Below are positions 51,761 through 60,840 of a DNA stretch of 64,000 bases, one piece after another. The notes below the pieces were generated by a model, which did no database searches, was not told the origin of the DNA, and saw nothing but the letters and a program-made list of their open reading frames with translations. The first letter of the stretch is position 1. Every line of letters begins with the position of its first letter. The DNA is taken from assembly GCF_900240315.1 (NCBI RefSeq), contig NZ_OEPZ01000003.1, positions 186,001-250,000 on the forward strand, read 5' to 3'. Position numbers and translations under genes: made by a program. The DNA is from Dorea phocaeensis. GTDB taxonomy: Bacteria > Bacillota > Clostridia > Lachnospirales > Lachnospiraceae.

Positions 51761-53767
51761 TTATCGTCCGATTCCGACCAACGTTACAAAGTAAAGTGTC
51801 ATACAATTCAAATAAACCGAAAATAGTATCAAATAGTGATCAATTCTTTTCTTGATCGTAATATTATTATTTTGCAGCATGACAATAATCATCGGCAGGA
51901 TCGGCAAGAAATACCTTCCCTGCACACCTTGAATTAAGGTATCATGCACGCTTGTATGATCCAAAAACAGCACCATGATAATCACTGCGGAAACTCCAGC
52001 AAAAGTAATAATCGAAGTCCAGCGCATCCCTGCAGATACTGTATAATTCTCTTCTTTTCTCTGAATCAGACTCAACAAAAGTATTACAGTTAACGCGATT
52101 ATAATGATACTTGGCACTCCAATTTCAAGCCATCCCAATGGAGATGCAATCATCTGAGAGAAATATTCAGACACTCTTCTTTCTAAAGTCCGATAAAAAA
52201 TCTGAATCACAGCCCCCAAATTATTAAGACAATAATCCAAAGATACTTTTGTTCCCCCAGGCGCACTTCCACTTGACAAGGCACCCTGAACGGCAGACAA
52301 CTTCACCGCCATACTTACGACCCCGCCAAGCAAAATCGTACCGCATGCTACCATAGTCTTTTTCTTTTTTCCTCCAAATTTTGCACAAGGGATAAATAAC
52401 GCCAATATTAAAATTGGTAAATACACAAATTTAATGGATGCAATCGCCACTACAATACATGCAATGATTAAAATATTGGTCCATTTAATTTTTTCGTCTT
52501 TATAAATCAATCTAAACAGATATGCAAACAGGAAAAAGCAAATGCCAAATAATACAGAATCATAATTGTAAGAGACAACCTGCTGCATCGTCATTGGGAA
52601 TATACCAATAATAAATAGAGTCACCTTTCCAATTGGAATAAACCGCAATGCCCAAAACATGATAAAACAGTACCAAAGCAAAGCGAATACTCTTCCCAGC
52701 AGCACAAGCTGCGCTCCGTTCATATCCAGCATACGCGCCAAGGTAACTCCCAGTACCTGTGGTATATATCCCGGATGAAGCTTAGATAAAGATGTTCTAG
52801 TACTTACCATTTCATCTGAACTATCAATCTTTCCCAATGTTCCCTGCATAAAATGCATATATGCTTCTCTGCTAACCGTCGTCCTATTTCCCCAGGCCTC
52901 TTTTTCTACCAATATGTTATCTTCAGCATCACTGGTAGGCTCTCCTAAAATCTGACTGCTCTCTTCATAAACCGTCACAAAGTGCGCAGGTTCATCGGGA
53001 ACAACAAACGGAGGAATTACAAACAAGTACAAGATTCCCAATACGAGTGCACATCCAACAAACATCCACTCCAACGGTTTCTTTTTAACCAGAAGTACGC
53101 AAATACCCAAAATCGCAAGACTTCCGCCAATATAAAAGGCAAAAGCGAAAAATTTTAGATTCGCATAGTTCCCATTTGTAACCCGATATGGAACAATTTC
53201 GTCCTCTTGGGTTCCATCCACTGCAAGGGCTGTTTCCGTATCAGAATCCTTTTCAACTTTGATAAATCGGCTTTGCACTTCGCCTTCAGATTCGACAGAA
53301 AAATTAATGATTAATTCTTCCCCTTCTTCAACCTTCATTGGCTTTTCCAGTCCAAAGTCAAAAAATCCGCTCCTGTTTTCCTGATTCAAATCATACGTCC
53401 ACGCGTGAATTTTATCTCCATTTTCTCCTTTTTGCAATTCAACCTTTAACAGTTCTTCATGCTCCACGGCAGTCGTATCTAAATACAGAGAAATCCCCTG
53501 CATCTCAGTACTTTTCACACGTATTTTCTGAGATACATTTTTTCCATCCTCTAGCAGAACGCCTTCTGTCCCTGTTAATTCGCTTGTCTTTCCTTCTGTA
53601 TAAACAACTTGCGGCTGAACCATTGCAACCTGCCATTCATTTTTATAGGCCACCAGCATGGACATCGAAAACAACAACCATAATAGACTTCCTGCTATTA
53701 CAATTTTATTATTTTTAAGAAACTGAAAAAACTTTATGTCAAACTTTCGTTTAGATTTTCCACCCAC
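51761..53767 (-). CDS. DUF2142 polytopic membrane protein (probable GT-C-type glycosyltransferase)
   Basis: 668 residues. One helix near the N terminus, an extracellular beta-rich domain (about 45-185), then about ten or more helices. An early loop carries P-P-F-V-V-P-D-E-P-A-H-F, the acidic/His motif typical of DUF2142 and reminiscent of the first-loop acidic motif of GT-C enzymes. Such proteins are thought to transfer a sugar from a polyprenyl-phosphate donor on the outer face. The donor would come from the DPM1-like GT at 54167-54859, with DUF2304 between them. Confidence 0.8.
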   Translation of the reverse strand: MGGKSKRKFDIKFFQFLKNNKIVIAGSLLWLLFSMSMLVAYKNEWQVAMVQPQVVYTEGKTSELTGTEGVLLEDGKNVSQKIRVKSTEMQGISLYLDTTAVEHEELLKVELQKGENGDKIHAWTYDLNQENRSGFFDFGLEKPMKVEEGEELIINFSVESEGEVQSRFIKVEKDSDTETALAVDGTQEDEIVPYRVTNGNYANLKFFAFAFYIGGSLAILGICVLLVKKKPLEWMFVGCALVLGILYLFVIPPFVVPDEPAHFVTVYEESSQILGEPTSDAEDNILVEKEAWGNRTTVSREAYMHFMQGTLGKIDSSDEMVSTRTSLSKLHPGYIPQVLGVTLARMLDMNGAQLVLLGRVFALLWYCFIMFWALRFIPIGKVTLFIIGIFPMTMQQVVSYNYDSVLFGICFFLFAYLFRLIYKDEKIKWTNILIIACIVVAIASIKFVYLPILILALFIPCAKFGGKKKKTMVACGTILLGGVVSMAVKLSAVQGALSSGSAPGGTKVSLDYCLNNLGAVIQIFYRTLERRVSEYFSQMIASPLGWLEIGVPSIIIIALTVILLLSLIQRKEENYTVSAGMRWTSIITFAGVSAVIIMVLFLDHTSVHDTLIQGVQGRYFLPILPMIIVMLQNNNITIKKRIDHYLILFSVYLNCMTLYFVTLVGIGR

Positions 53768-53803
53768 TTCACTACCTTCTTCCCTGCAAAATATTTACTC
53801 TTT

Positions 53804-54154
53804 TTAACATTCTTTCTCTTCTCTAATACGTTTTTCGAACAATGCCAACTCCTGCGTCAACTCCTTAATCCGAATAGACATTCTGGAAATTGCTACTGTT
53901 AAAACAAAAATAATCATCAAAGAAAAACAAAATCCAAAGAAAAACAACATATTAACCGGGCTTGCAATTCCCACTTTTCTAGACAGCCATGTAATCAACT
54001 GCGGAAAACAATCTAAAATCAGAATCGCCACACCAACTCCCAACCATGAAAGAGCATATCGAAGTTCTAATTTCTTCTGCCGAATCATATTAATAATTAC
54101 GCCTAATGCCAGCAGAACGATAATCCCAACTATTATCTGAATTCTTATGTTCAT
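53804..54154 (-). CDS. DUF2304 small membrane protein
   Basis: 116 residues: helices at about 5-22, 32-50 and 68-90, then a charged C-terminal coiled segment. The K-x-L-x-x-x-Y-A-L-S-W-L motif is the DUF2304 signature. These proteins are almost always next to a DPM1-like glycosyltransferase and may anchor it or flip its product. ATG at 54154, AGGAGG upstream. Confidence 0.85.
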   Translation of the reverse strand: MNIRIQIIVGIIVLLALGVIINMIRQKKLELRYALSWLGVGVAILILDCFPQLITWLSRKVGIASPVNMLFFFGFCFSLMIIFVLTVAISRMSIRIKELTQELALFEKRIREEKEC

Positions 54155-54166
54155 CAACTCTTCCTC

Positions 54167-54859
54167 CTAATATTTTCTAATTCTTTCTATCAACATGGCC
54201 AACGTTACTTTAATCATATAGTAAATTGACTTCTTCGGAGAAATGGAAGACACGCCGCCTTCCCTTTCATGCATAATAACCGGTATTTCTTTCACAATCA
54301 ACTTCTTCCTCAATACCGCCACAACACTTTCCGGCTCCGGATAATCTCTAGGGTAATCTTTTGCGAATATCTCTATTACATTTCTTCCCACCATTCTAAG
54401 TCCAGATGTTGGATCTGTAATAACCGCTCCTGTCAACACTTTGATTAAAGTTGAAAAAAACTTAATTCCCATTCTTCTGGCTGCTGATGATTGAAACCCT
54501 TTCTTTTCAATAAACCGGGATCCTATCACCATATCCACTTTGTTTTTTTCAATATATTCTGCCATTTCATTCAAGAACTCCGGATCATGCTGTCCATCTC
54601 CATCAACCTGAACTGCAACATCATATCCATTAACATATGCATACTTATATCCAGTCTGTACTGCTCCACCAATTCCAAGGTTAATAGGCAGATTTACAAT
54701 ATTATACCCTTTCTGTTCACAGATCTGTTTTGTTCTGTCCGTAGAACAATCATTAATGATTACATAATCAAACTCTTTTGCATCTTTCTCAATAGAAGTA
54801 ACTGTTTTTTCTATATTCTCCTCTTCATTAAACGCTGGTATAATAATTAGTTTTTTCAC
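54167..54859 (-). CDS. DPM1-like polyprenyl-phosphate glycosyltransferase (GT2)
   Basis: 230 residues from a GTG at 54859, which has GAGGAG 9 bases ahead and lies 2 bases after the upstream stop. I-I-I-P-A-F-N-E-E-E-N-I, V-I-N-D-C-S-T-D, and V-Q-V-D-G-D-G-Q-H with the DxD-type metal site, then S-R-F and a G-L-R-M motif. Makes undecaprenyl-phosphate-hexose from a nucleotide sugar, feeding outer-face glycosylation. No C-terminal helices, so DUF2304 may be the membrane partner. Confidence 0.9.
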   Translation of the reverse strand: MKKLIIIPAFNEEENIEKTVTSIEKDAKEFDYVIINDCSTDRTKQICEQKGYNIVNLPINLGIGGAVQTGYKYAYVNGYDVAVQVDGDGQHDPEFLNEMAEYIEKNKVDMVIGSRFIEKKGFQSSAARRMGIKFFSTLIKVLTGAVITDPTSGLRMVGRNVIEIFAKDYPRDYPEPESVVAVLRKKLIVKEIPVIMHEREGGVSSISPKKSIYYMIKVTLAMLIERIRKY

Positions 54860-54861
54860 TT

Positions 54862-56016
54862 TTAATTCTCCTCGCATATTTTTTCCACTTGGTTTGCAAC
54901 AATGCCCCAAGTGAAATGATCCTTTATCCTATTATAGGTTAACTCGATTCCTCTTTCCCGTTTTGCTTTATCTTCGATAACATGTTCTAATGCTTCCAAA
55001 AGAATCTCTTCGTTATTATTTGGTATCACGCATCCATATTCATCATTAATCAACAGTTCTCTTGCTCCACCTCGCGCCGTAGTCAAAATATAGCACCCAC
55101 ACGCTGCCGCCTCAAGAATCGATGTGGAAAATCCCTCTGAAAAAGAAGGCAGACAAAAAATATCTGACTCAGACAACAAAGCAACAATGTGTTCAAAATC
55201 AATTCTTCCCACTGGAATAATATGTGAATTCTTTCTTTGATTGATCTCCTCTTCCATATCACCATCTCCAGCAATAAAAAGATAGACATCGCTTCGCTTC
55301 TGGTTGATCTTATCCATCACATTCAAAAGTTCCGGCAGACCTTTTTCCTTTAAAAGTCTTCCTGTAAAAGTAATTACTGTAGAATCCTCTGGGACATGAT
55401 ACTCTTCTCGATAAGAGATTGTATTTTTTTTCTGCAATTCCTGCACTTCCTCCAAATCAATAGAATTATATAAAACCCCCTTGGCTTTGATATGAAAGTG
55501 TGACAGCCATTCATTGCAAGCTTGTGATACACCATAATAATCTTTACAGAAGATACCGTCAACCTTCGTAAGACAATGTTCAAACACCGCACCTATTGTG
55601 TCCCAAAACTTATTATGCACTGAAAGATGACTCGTTCCATGATCCAATGTAATACATTTGATCTTCTTTTGTTTTGCCAGCATCATTCCATACAGAGAAT
55701 GAGGATAAAATCTTGTATTCACAATCACCATATCAAATCTGTGATTTTTCAACATCCGGTGGATTTTCCGAAATGTTTTATTCATTTTTAAGACCGGATA
55801 TCTGCCATCCAGCAAATTCCAACATGGCACACGGTACACCGGAATGCCATCTACCCTTTCATATTCTGCTAATCGATATACATTTGAAGTCACAATCACT
55901 ACTTCATTTCCATCTTCAATCAGCTTTTTTGATAAATTAAATGTATATCTTTCAACACCTCCCAAATGTGGAAAATACTGTGCTGCAAAGATACAATATC
56001 TCTTCTTATCCTTCAT
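54862..56016 (-). CDS. GT4 glycosyltransferase
   Basis: 384 residues, GT-B fold. N-terminal F-P-H-L-G-G-V-E-R-Y acceptor-side glycine loop, C-terminal F-S-E-G-F-S-T-S-I-L-E-A-A-A-C-G (E-x7-E motif of retaining GT4), and G-R-L-x-x-E-K-G donor-site motif. Retaining, nucleotide-sugar dependent. ATG at 56016 is preferred over TTG at 56037 by spacing to the ribosome site. Its start overlaps the licD stop by 11 bases. Confidence 0.9.
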   Translation of the reverse strand: MKDKKRYCIFAAQYFPHLGGVERYTFNLSKKLIEDGNEVVIVTSNVYRLAEYERVDGIPVYRVPCWNLLDGRYPVLKMNKTFRKIHRMLKNHRFDMVIVNTRFYPHSLYGMMLAKQKKIKCITLDHGTSHLSVHNKFWDTIGAVFEHCLTKVDGIFCKDYYGVSQACNEWLSHFHIKAKGVLYNSIDLEEVQELQKKNTISYREEYHVPEDSTVITFTGRLLKEKGLPELLNVMDKINQKRSDVYLFIAGDGDMEEEINQRKNSHIIPVGRIDFEHIVALLSESDIFCLPSFSEGFSTSILEAAACGCYILTTARGGARELLINDEYGCVIPNNNEEILLEALEHVIEDKAKRERGIELTYNRIKDHFTWGIVANQVEKICEEN

Positions 56017-56896
56017 AAATTGGATCCTCTCCTTCAAACTGAATTATTAACGGCATATGATTTACCCTTTCATTTTCCGGTGGTATCTGCATGTAATCAC
56101 CATAAACTTTACTCAAAAATTCATGGTTGTTTGCAGGAATATTCACTCTCAAGTTTTCAAATTGTACTTCTTTCATTGGAAATAATCCATTCTTCTTTAT
56201 TCGATCCTTTAAACACCCTGCATATTCAAAAGAGGTTACGTATTCACTTCTACCGTCGCTGTTATTGTAAGCTGTAGACACTTCTACAAATCTCTTGTAG
56301 AGCTTTTGCGGCGTGATCCGAATAAGCTTTAACAGAATATAGATGAGCTTACACCCTAAAGCAGCAATTTCCCCTTTGAATCCGCCAAAAGGAATCAGCG
56401 GATAAGCACTTCCAGAAAGGAACAAAAGCTTTCCTAAAATATTTGCTTTCCTTCCCTGTCTGACAGCTGCCTTCTGATCTGCCGCCACATAATCAAATGG
56501 AAAAATATCCATAAAAATACACTGTTCACATTTCAAATCCTGGGATGCCTCAGATACAAATTTCGTCCCCTTTCTCTGAATATGGGTAACTGTACATGCA
56601 TATCTTCCATCGATCTCTGGTGTCAGAAGATTATATTTTTCTCCCAGCTCGTCCTGAAAAACTTCAAAAAACTTATTGTAATCTTCCCGCAGCATTCCTA
56701 CATCAATATCGTCATCCCACGGAATAAATCCGCTGTGACGTACTGCCCCAATTGCTGTACCATATACTACAAAATATGTTAAATTATATTTTTTGCATAC
56801 GCCAATGAAATCCGATAAAATTTCCAATTGAACACGATGTAGTTTCTCCAGAACCGCATCGTCATACCCTCTTGCCTCTTTATAACGCTTTGCCAC
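56006..56896 (-). CDS. licD: LicD-family phosphocholine-type transferase
   Basis: 296 residues, nucleotidyltransferase fold. The diagnostic motif G-T-A-I-G-A-V-R-H-S-G-F-I-P-W followed by D-D-D-I-D-V (Asp61-63, Asp65) is intact. LicD in Haemophilus and pneumococcus moves phosphocholine from CDP-choline to a cell-surface glycan; related members move other phospho-groups (for example ribitol or glycerol phosphate, Fukutin-related). No licA, licB or licC was found in this window. Its co-occurrence with a Pce-like esterase and choline-binding-type repeat proteins makes phosphocholine the leading guess. GTG start with AGGAG; overlaps the flippase stop by 17 bases. Confidence 0.88.
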   Translation of the reverse strand: MAKRYKEARGYDDAVLEKLHRVQLEILSDFIGVCKKYNLTYFVVYGTAIGAVRHSGFIPWDDDIDVGMLREDYNKFFEVFQDELGEKYNLLTPEIDGRYACTVTHIQRKGTKFVSEASQDLKCEQCIFMDIFPFDYVAADQKAAVRQGRKANILGKLLFLSGSAYPLIPFGGFKGEIAALGCKLIYILLKLIRITPQKLYKRFVEVSTAYNNSDGRSEYVTSFEYAGCLKDRIKKNGLFPMKEVQFENLRVNIPANNHEFLSKVYGDYMQIPPENERVNHMPLIIQFEGEDPIYEG

Positions 56897-58190
56897 TTTC
56901 TTCTTCTCCTAACACCTTCAACTTTTTACTTGCTTTATAAAAATGAAATGCAAACATCACTGCTGTAATAATCAAAAATACCGCCATTGCACTTGCATAC
57001 GATAACGACGCTCCTAAAATGCCCCAGCGCCCTGTCATCATTTCTGCTGCAAATTTGATATAAATATATGTAAATACATATGCCAAAATCAAAATGTATT
57101 GCTTTCGAATCACAACCAATGCATTATCTAAAACCGCCGCAAATGTATACATACATCCACCCACAATAATAATCAATAATTCCATTTTATAATCTTTCAA
57201 ATCCACTGCATATACAATGGAAAGAATAGGAATTCCAAGCAACGCACTTCCGATCAGAAGCAAAATTCCAATTCCAAATAGGCTGATCATAATTTTCATC
57301 AATATTTTCAAAAATTCCTTCGCTTTTCCTATATTCCACACAATTGCCATCTTTGTAAGTAACGGGCGGAATACAATATAAGCCAAGTTCAAAAAAGACG
57401 CCGGCATAAATATAATGTTAAATACCGTCTGCAAGCCCTGCGCAAGGCTTCCTTGCTCAATCGCAACATCCAGCACCATTTTGGGAGCATTCATAATAGA
57501 CATCATTAAAAATGCATTGATGAACAGCGGGAACCCTTCTATCGTCATTTTCACAACCCAGGATAAACCTGCCTTGTCCTTTTTGGCAGTCTCCCGAAAG
57601 GCCTCTACACCGTAATGATATCTGATATCATAGACAAAGAAACAAACCACATATACAACAACCAAAACTGCTCCGGACAAAATCAAGTTTCTGGTTGTAA
57701 ACAATACGACTCCAAACCCCAAAACTGCCACAACAATTCGATAAGTAAGTGCTTTTCCCGAAAGATCCAAACGTTCTTTCTGCTGAAACCATCCTTCATA
57801 AACATCAGCTAACGAATCCACAGCCCGGAATATACACATCAACAGTACCACAACTGCCTTCTCGCCACTGTATCCGCGAATCATTACATAGGCGTAACTG
57901 CTGATCATCATTATTCCAATTGTAATCATTCTATAAATCAAATATTGCCGAAACCGAAATACTCCTGTAACATCCGTAGCCTGATACATTCGTATCTGGA
58001 ATGTCCCAACCGTTGCCATCAACTGGCTGATTGTCCAGGCTATACTAAAAATATCTGCCTGTCTGTCATCCAAAATGCGCGTCACAATCATAAGCGCAAC
58101 AACAGAAAGTAATGCATTCGCAATACTTCCTGTGATATTCCATATATATATTGACCGCTCACTGGGTCGCTCATTTACCTTTTTCATCAT
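56880..58190 (-). CDS. Polysaccharide flippase (Wzx/MATE-like)
   Basis: 436 residues with about twelve hydrophobic helices and the N-terminal R-S-I-Y-I-W-N-I-x-G-S-I-A-N motif common in polysaccharide flippases. It should move lipid-linked oligosaccharide to the outer face. First gene of the 16-gene glycan operon. Two adjacent ATGs (58190 and 58187) with AGAGG upstream; the second has better spacing. Interesting because the same operon also has an ABC exporter, so two routes across the membrane coexist. Confidence 0.85.
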   Translation of the reverse strand: MMKKVNERPSERSIYIWNITGSIANALLSVVALMIVTRILDDRQADIFSIAWTISQLMATVGTFQIRMYQATDVTGVFRFRQYLIYRMITIGIMMISSYAYVMIRGYSGEKAVVVLLMCIFRAVDSLADVYEGWFQQKERLDLSGKALTYRIVVAVLGFGVVLFTTRNLILSGAVLVVVYVVCFFVYDIRYHYGVEAFRETAKKDKAGLSWVVKMTIEGFPLFINAFLMMSIMNAPKMVLDVAIEQGSLAQGLQTVFNIIFMPASFLNLAYIVFRPLLTKMAIVWNIGKAKEFLKILMKIMISLFGIGILLLIGSALLGIPILSIVYAVDLKDYKMELLIIIVGGCMYTFAAVLDNALVVIRKQYILILAYVFTYIYIKFAAEMMTGRWGILGASLSYASAMAVFLIITAVMFAFHFYKASKKLKVLGEEESGKAL

Positions 58191-58228
58191 AACCTCTTAA
58201 TGTGTAAGATTTTTACTTTATCTTATCT

Positions 58229-58257
58229 ATTTTAAAATAAATGAGTGATAATGTCAA
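58229..58257 (-). promoter_or_regulatory. Promoter of the large surface-glycan operon
   Basis: Minus strand TTGACA (58257-58252), 17-base spacer, TAAAAT (58234-58229), 39 bases before the flippase start. Perfect -35 box. Confidence 0.8.
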
Positions 58258-58264
58258 TCGGGCT

Positions 58265-60664
58265 CTACTTCTGCACCCAAAGTCCATTTTCGTCTACATA
58301 AAATCTTCCATCCTGAACCCATTCTGACACAGCCATCTTACCATCAGACTTCATGTAATAATTGCCAACCCAAGTATTTGCCGCCATTTCTCCTTGATCA
58401 TAAAAATAGTACCAATGTTTCTCTATCAGCTGCCAGCCGGTTACCATCCAGCCTGCCTCATCAAAATAATACTTTTTACCGTCAATCTTTTCCCAATCAG
58501 ATTTCGTGTAACTTCCATCCTCGTGGCAATACCACCAGCGGTTCCCGGATAAAACCCACTGATTTCTCGGTTTCCCCGGAATCCATACGCCAGACTCGTC
58601 CACATAATACACGCCAATCCAGGTGTCTGTCGCCATAACTCCAGTAGAACTCAGATAATAATTGCCAACCCATGAATTTGTCACCATTGCTCCACTGTCA
58701 TTGAAATAGTACCACTCTGATCCTATTTGCTGCCAGCCTGTCACTATCCAGCCTGCCTCATCAAAATAATACCAGTTCCCATCTATTCTTTCCCAATCAG
58801 ACTTCGTGCAACTTCCATCTGCATGACGATACCACCAACGATTTCCAGATAAGATCCACTGATCTTTCATTGCACCCGGCACCCACACTCCTGATTCATC
58901 GACATAATCATTGCCAATCCAGGTATCTGTCGCCATCGTTCCGCCAGGTTCAAAATAATAACACTTTCCGTCAATCCACTGCCAGCCGATTACCATCCAG
59001 CCTGCCTCATCAAAATAATACGTCTTCCCAGCAATCACTTCCCAATCAGACTTGGTATAGCTTCCATCCGGGTGGCAAAACCACCAGCGGCTTCCAGATG
59101 AAATCCATTGACCTTTTCCTGCTTCCTGTATCCAGATACCGGATTCATCCACATAATCATTCCCAATCCAGGTATCTTTCATCAGCGCACAGTTTTCATC
59201 AAAATAGTACCAGTTCCCGTCAATCTGCCGCCAGCCTTTCACTGCATTTCCCTGTTCATCCAAATAGTAATTTTTTTCTCCTTGATTTAGCCAGGCTTCT
59301 CTATAATACTCGCCGGTTGGCAGCCACCATTTCCAATTTCCGTTAACCCATGCCCAACGTTCCTGGGTTTCAAGCGCTCCTCGATAGTCAAAGCAATACG
59401 GAACACCATCTATTTCATGTGCTCCTTGATCAGTAAAGGTTCGCCCATTCTCATCAAAATAGTACCACGTTCCGTCTATTTCCATCCATTCCGAAGATAA
59501 TTTCACATAATCTGTCTCGATTCCGGATTCCATAAATTCTGCAACTACTGCCGCAGAATCCGTTGCGGTTGCATACACCTCTGCCTTCGGCAGACAGTCT
59601 CTTTCTCTGGCATTGAACCATGATTTGTACCCCGTTACCACCACATCTTTGGGATTCAGAGAAGTCAGAAAATAGGTTGTATTATTATAATCCAAAGAAT
59701 GATGATTCATCTTCATCAAATCCAGGCTAATGGTTTTTTCCATATTCTTCTTGGATTCATCAAATATCGGTTCCCCGTCTGTGTCCGGCACCACACGTGT
59801 TTCTGGCAAATCCAGGTCCACACTGCTTTTTTCTGCATAATTTTCTTTTGGATAACTATCTTCTAACTCAATCTCAATTCCTTGATTTTCATTCTGATTT
59901 TCTTCCAACTCTCCCAATTCTTCAATCAACTTGTCTGCAATCTTTTTGGTGTCTCCCTCTGTCGGATCCAGATCCGCCGTTAAAAGAGCTGTTTTCCCTC
60001 GTGCAGTAACTTTAGTAACAATACAATTCTCATTTTCACCCGCAACTGGAAGCACATTTCCGCCTTCATCTTTACGCCGTTCCAGATTCATCAGATCAAT
60101 CGTCATTTCTCCCAACAAAAAGGAACGATACTGCGCATTTTCTTCCTGATCCAGGTCTGTAATAATCTGGACTCCGTTTCGATTCGCCGCATCAATAATG
60201 TCGTCATATACATACTGGTTATCCCATAAATGAGATCCATTTTCCTCCAAAATATAAGCGTCATCATAACGGTTAATATAAAGCCGATCCGTTGGAAATG
60301 TATCCAAAATCTCATCCCCACTACCAATGTGATCACTGTGAGAATGCGTAGCAATATAAAAATCTAATTTCTCTACTCCCTGACTTTTTAAATAGTGAAT
60401 TACCTGCTGTTCATATCCGATTCCACTGGTAATTCCTTCCCGAAGAGGATATCTTGCATCCGTTCCATCCGGGTACTCCCAGTCTTCTCCGGAATCCACC
60501 AGTCCATAATGCCCATTACTCTCAAGCAAGACCGCATCTGTCGTACTTGCCAGTGATATAAAATGTATCTTTGTCTCCTGATCTGACGCGGCAACTTCGC
60601 CTGGAAGAGCTAATATTCCCGTCATCACCATTCCGGCTAATATTATTCCACTATATCTCTTCAT
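58265..60664 (-). CDS. Secreted metallo-beta-lactamase-fold protein with choline-binding-type repeats, Pce/CbpE-like
   Basis: 799 residues. Signal peptide about 1-26 (E-V-A-A-S). Catalytic domain about 30-395: T-H-S-H-S-D-H (His107, His109, Asp111, His112), an L-L-T-A-D-L-D metal-bridging region, and M-K-M-N-H-H-S-L-D. The pattern I-A-T-H-S-H-S-D-H-I-G, L-W-D-N and D-L-M-K-M-N-H-H parallels pneumococcal phosphorylcholine esterase Pce (CbpE), which has A-T-H-T-H-S-D-H-I-G, L-W-D-N and D-L-M-K-F-N-H-H. About 390 residues of G-W-x-x-I-x-x-W-Y-Y-F repeats follow. Pce removes phosphocholine from teichoic acid ends. Compared with Pce there is an extra acidic insert (about 235-300). Located next to the licD-containing operon. 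GGAGG upstream. Confidence 0.85.
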   Translation of the reverse strand: MKRYSGIILAGMVMTGILALPGEVAASDQETKIHFISLASTTDAVLLESNGHYGLVDSGEDWEYPDGTDARYPLREGITSGIGYEQQVIHYLKSQGVEKLDFYIATHSHSDHIGSGDEILDTFPTDRLYINRYDDAYILEENGSHLWDNQYVYDDIIDAANRNGVQIITDLDQEENAQYRSFLLGEMTIDLMNLERRKDEGGNVLPVAGENENCIVTKVTARGKTALLTADLDPTEGDTKKIADKLIEELGELEENQNENQGIEIELEDSYPKENYAEKSSVDLDLPETRVVPDTDGEPIFDESKKNMEKTISLDLMKMNHHSLDYNNTTYFLTSLNPKDVVVTGYKSWFNARERDCLPKAEVYATATDSAAVVAEFMESGIETDYVKLSSEWMEIDGTWYYFDENGRTFTDQGAHEIDGVPYCFDYRGALETQERWAWVNGNWKWWLPTGEYYREAWLNQGEKNYYLDEQGNAVKGWRQIDGNWYYFDENCALMKDTWIGNDYVDESGIWIQEAGKGQWISSGSRWWFCHPDGSYTKSDWEVIAGKTYYFDEAGWMVIGWQWIDGKCYYFEPGGTMATDTWIGNDYVDESGVWVPGAMKDQWILSGNRWWYRHADGSCTKSDWERIDGNWYYFDEAGWIVTGWQQIGSEWYYFNDSGAMVTNSWVGNYYLSSTGVMATDTWIGVYYVDESGVWIPGKPRNQWVLSGNRWWYCHEDGSYTKSDWEKIDGKKYYFDEAGWMVTGWQLIEKHWYYFYDQGEMAANTWVGNYYMKSDGKMAVSEWVQDGRFYVDENGLWVQK

Positions 60665-60783
60665 CTTATTTTTCCTCCTCTGTACTCCTGACTCCTTGCC
60701 TTCTACAGGCCTCTTCCTCTATTTTCATTCGTCTCTTCTAAGCACTTTTTTACTCAATACGGTCTAATTATATATGATTTTCC

Positions 60784-60826
60784 AAAAAAAAGGAAGGAAT
60801 AGCTCAAAAACTATTCCTTCCTTTTC
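60784..60826 (-). terminator. Terminator after the first L,D-transpeptidase gene
   Basis: Minus strand AAGGAAGGAATAG / CTATTCCTTCCTT with an 8-base loop, followed by TTTTTT, 15 bases past the stop at 60841. Confidence 0.92.
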
Positions 60827-60840
60827 TATCCAACTATCCC

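Noticed and set aside
58265-59450. Clostridial toxin CROP-type repeats
   Set aside because: Similar GW/YYF repeats occur in toxin CROPs, but no glucosyltransferase or toxin domain is present; the attached domains are wall enzymes and an esterase.
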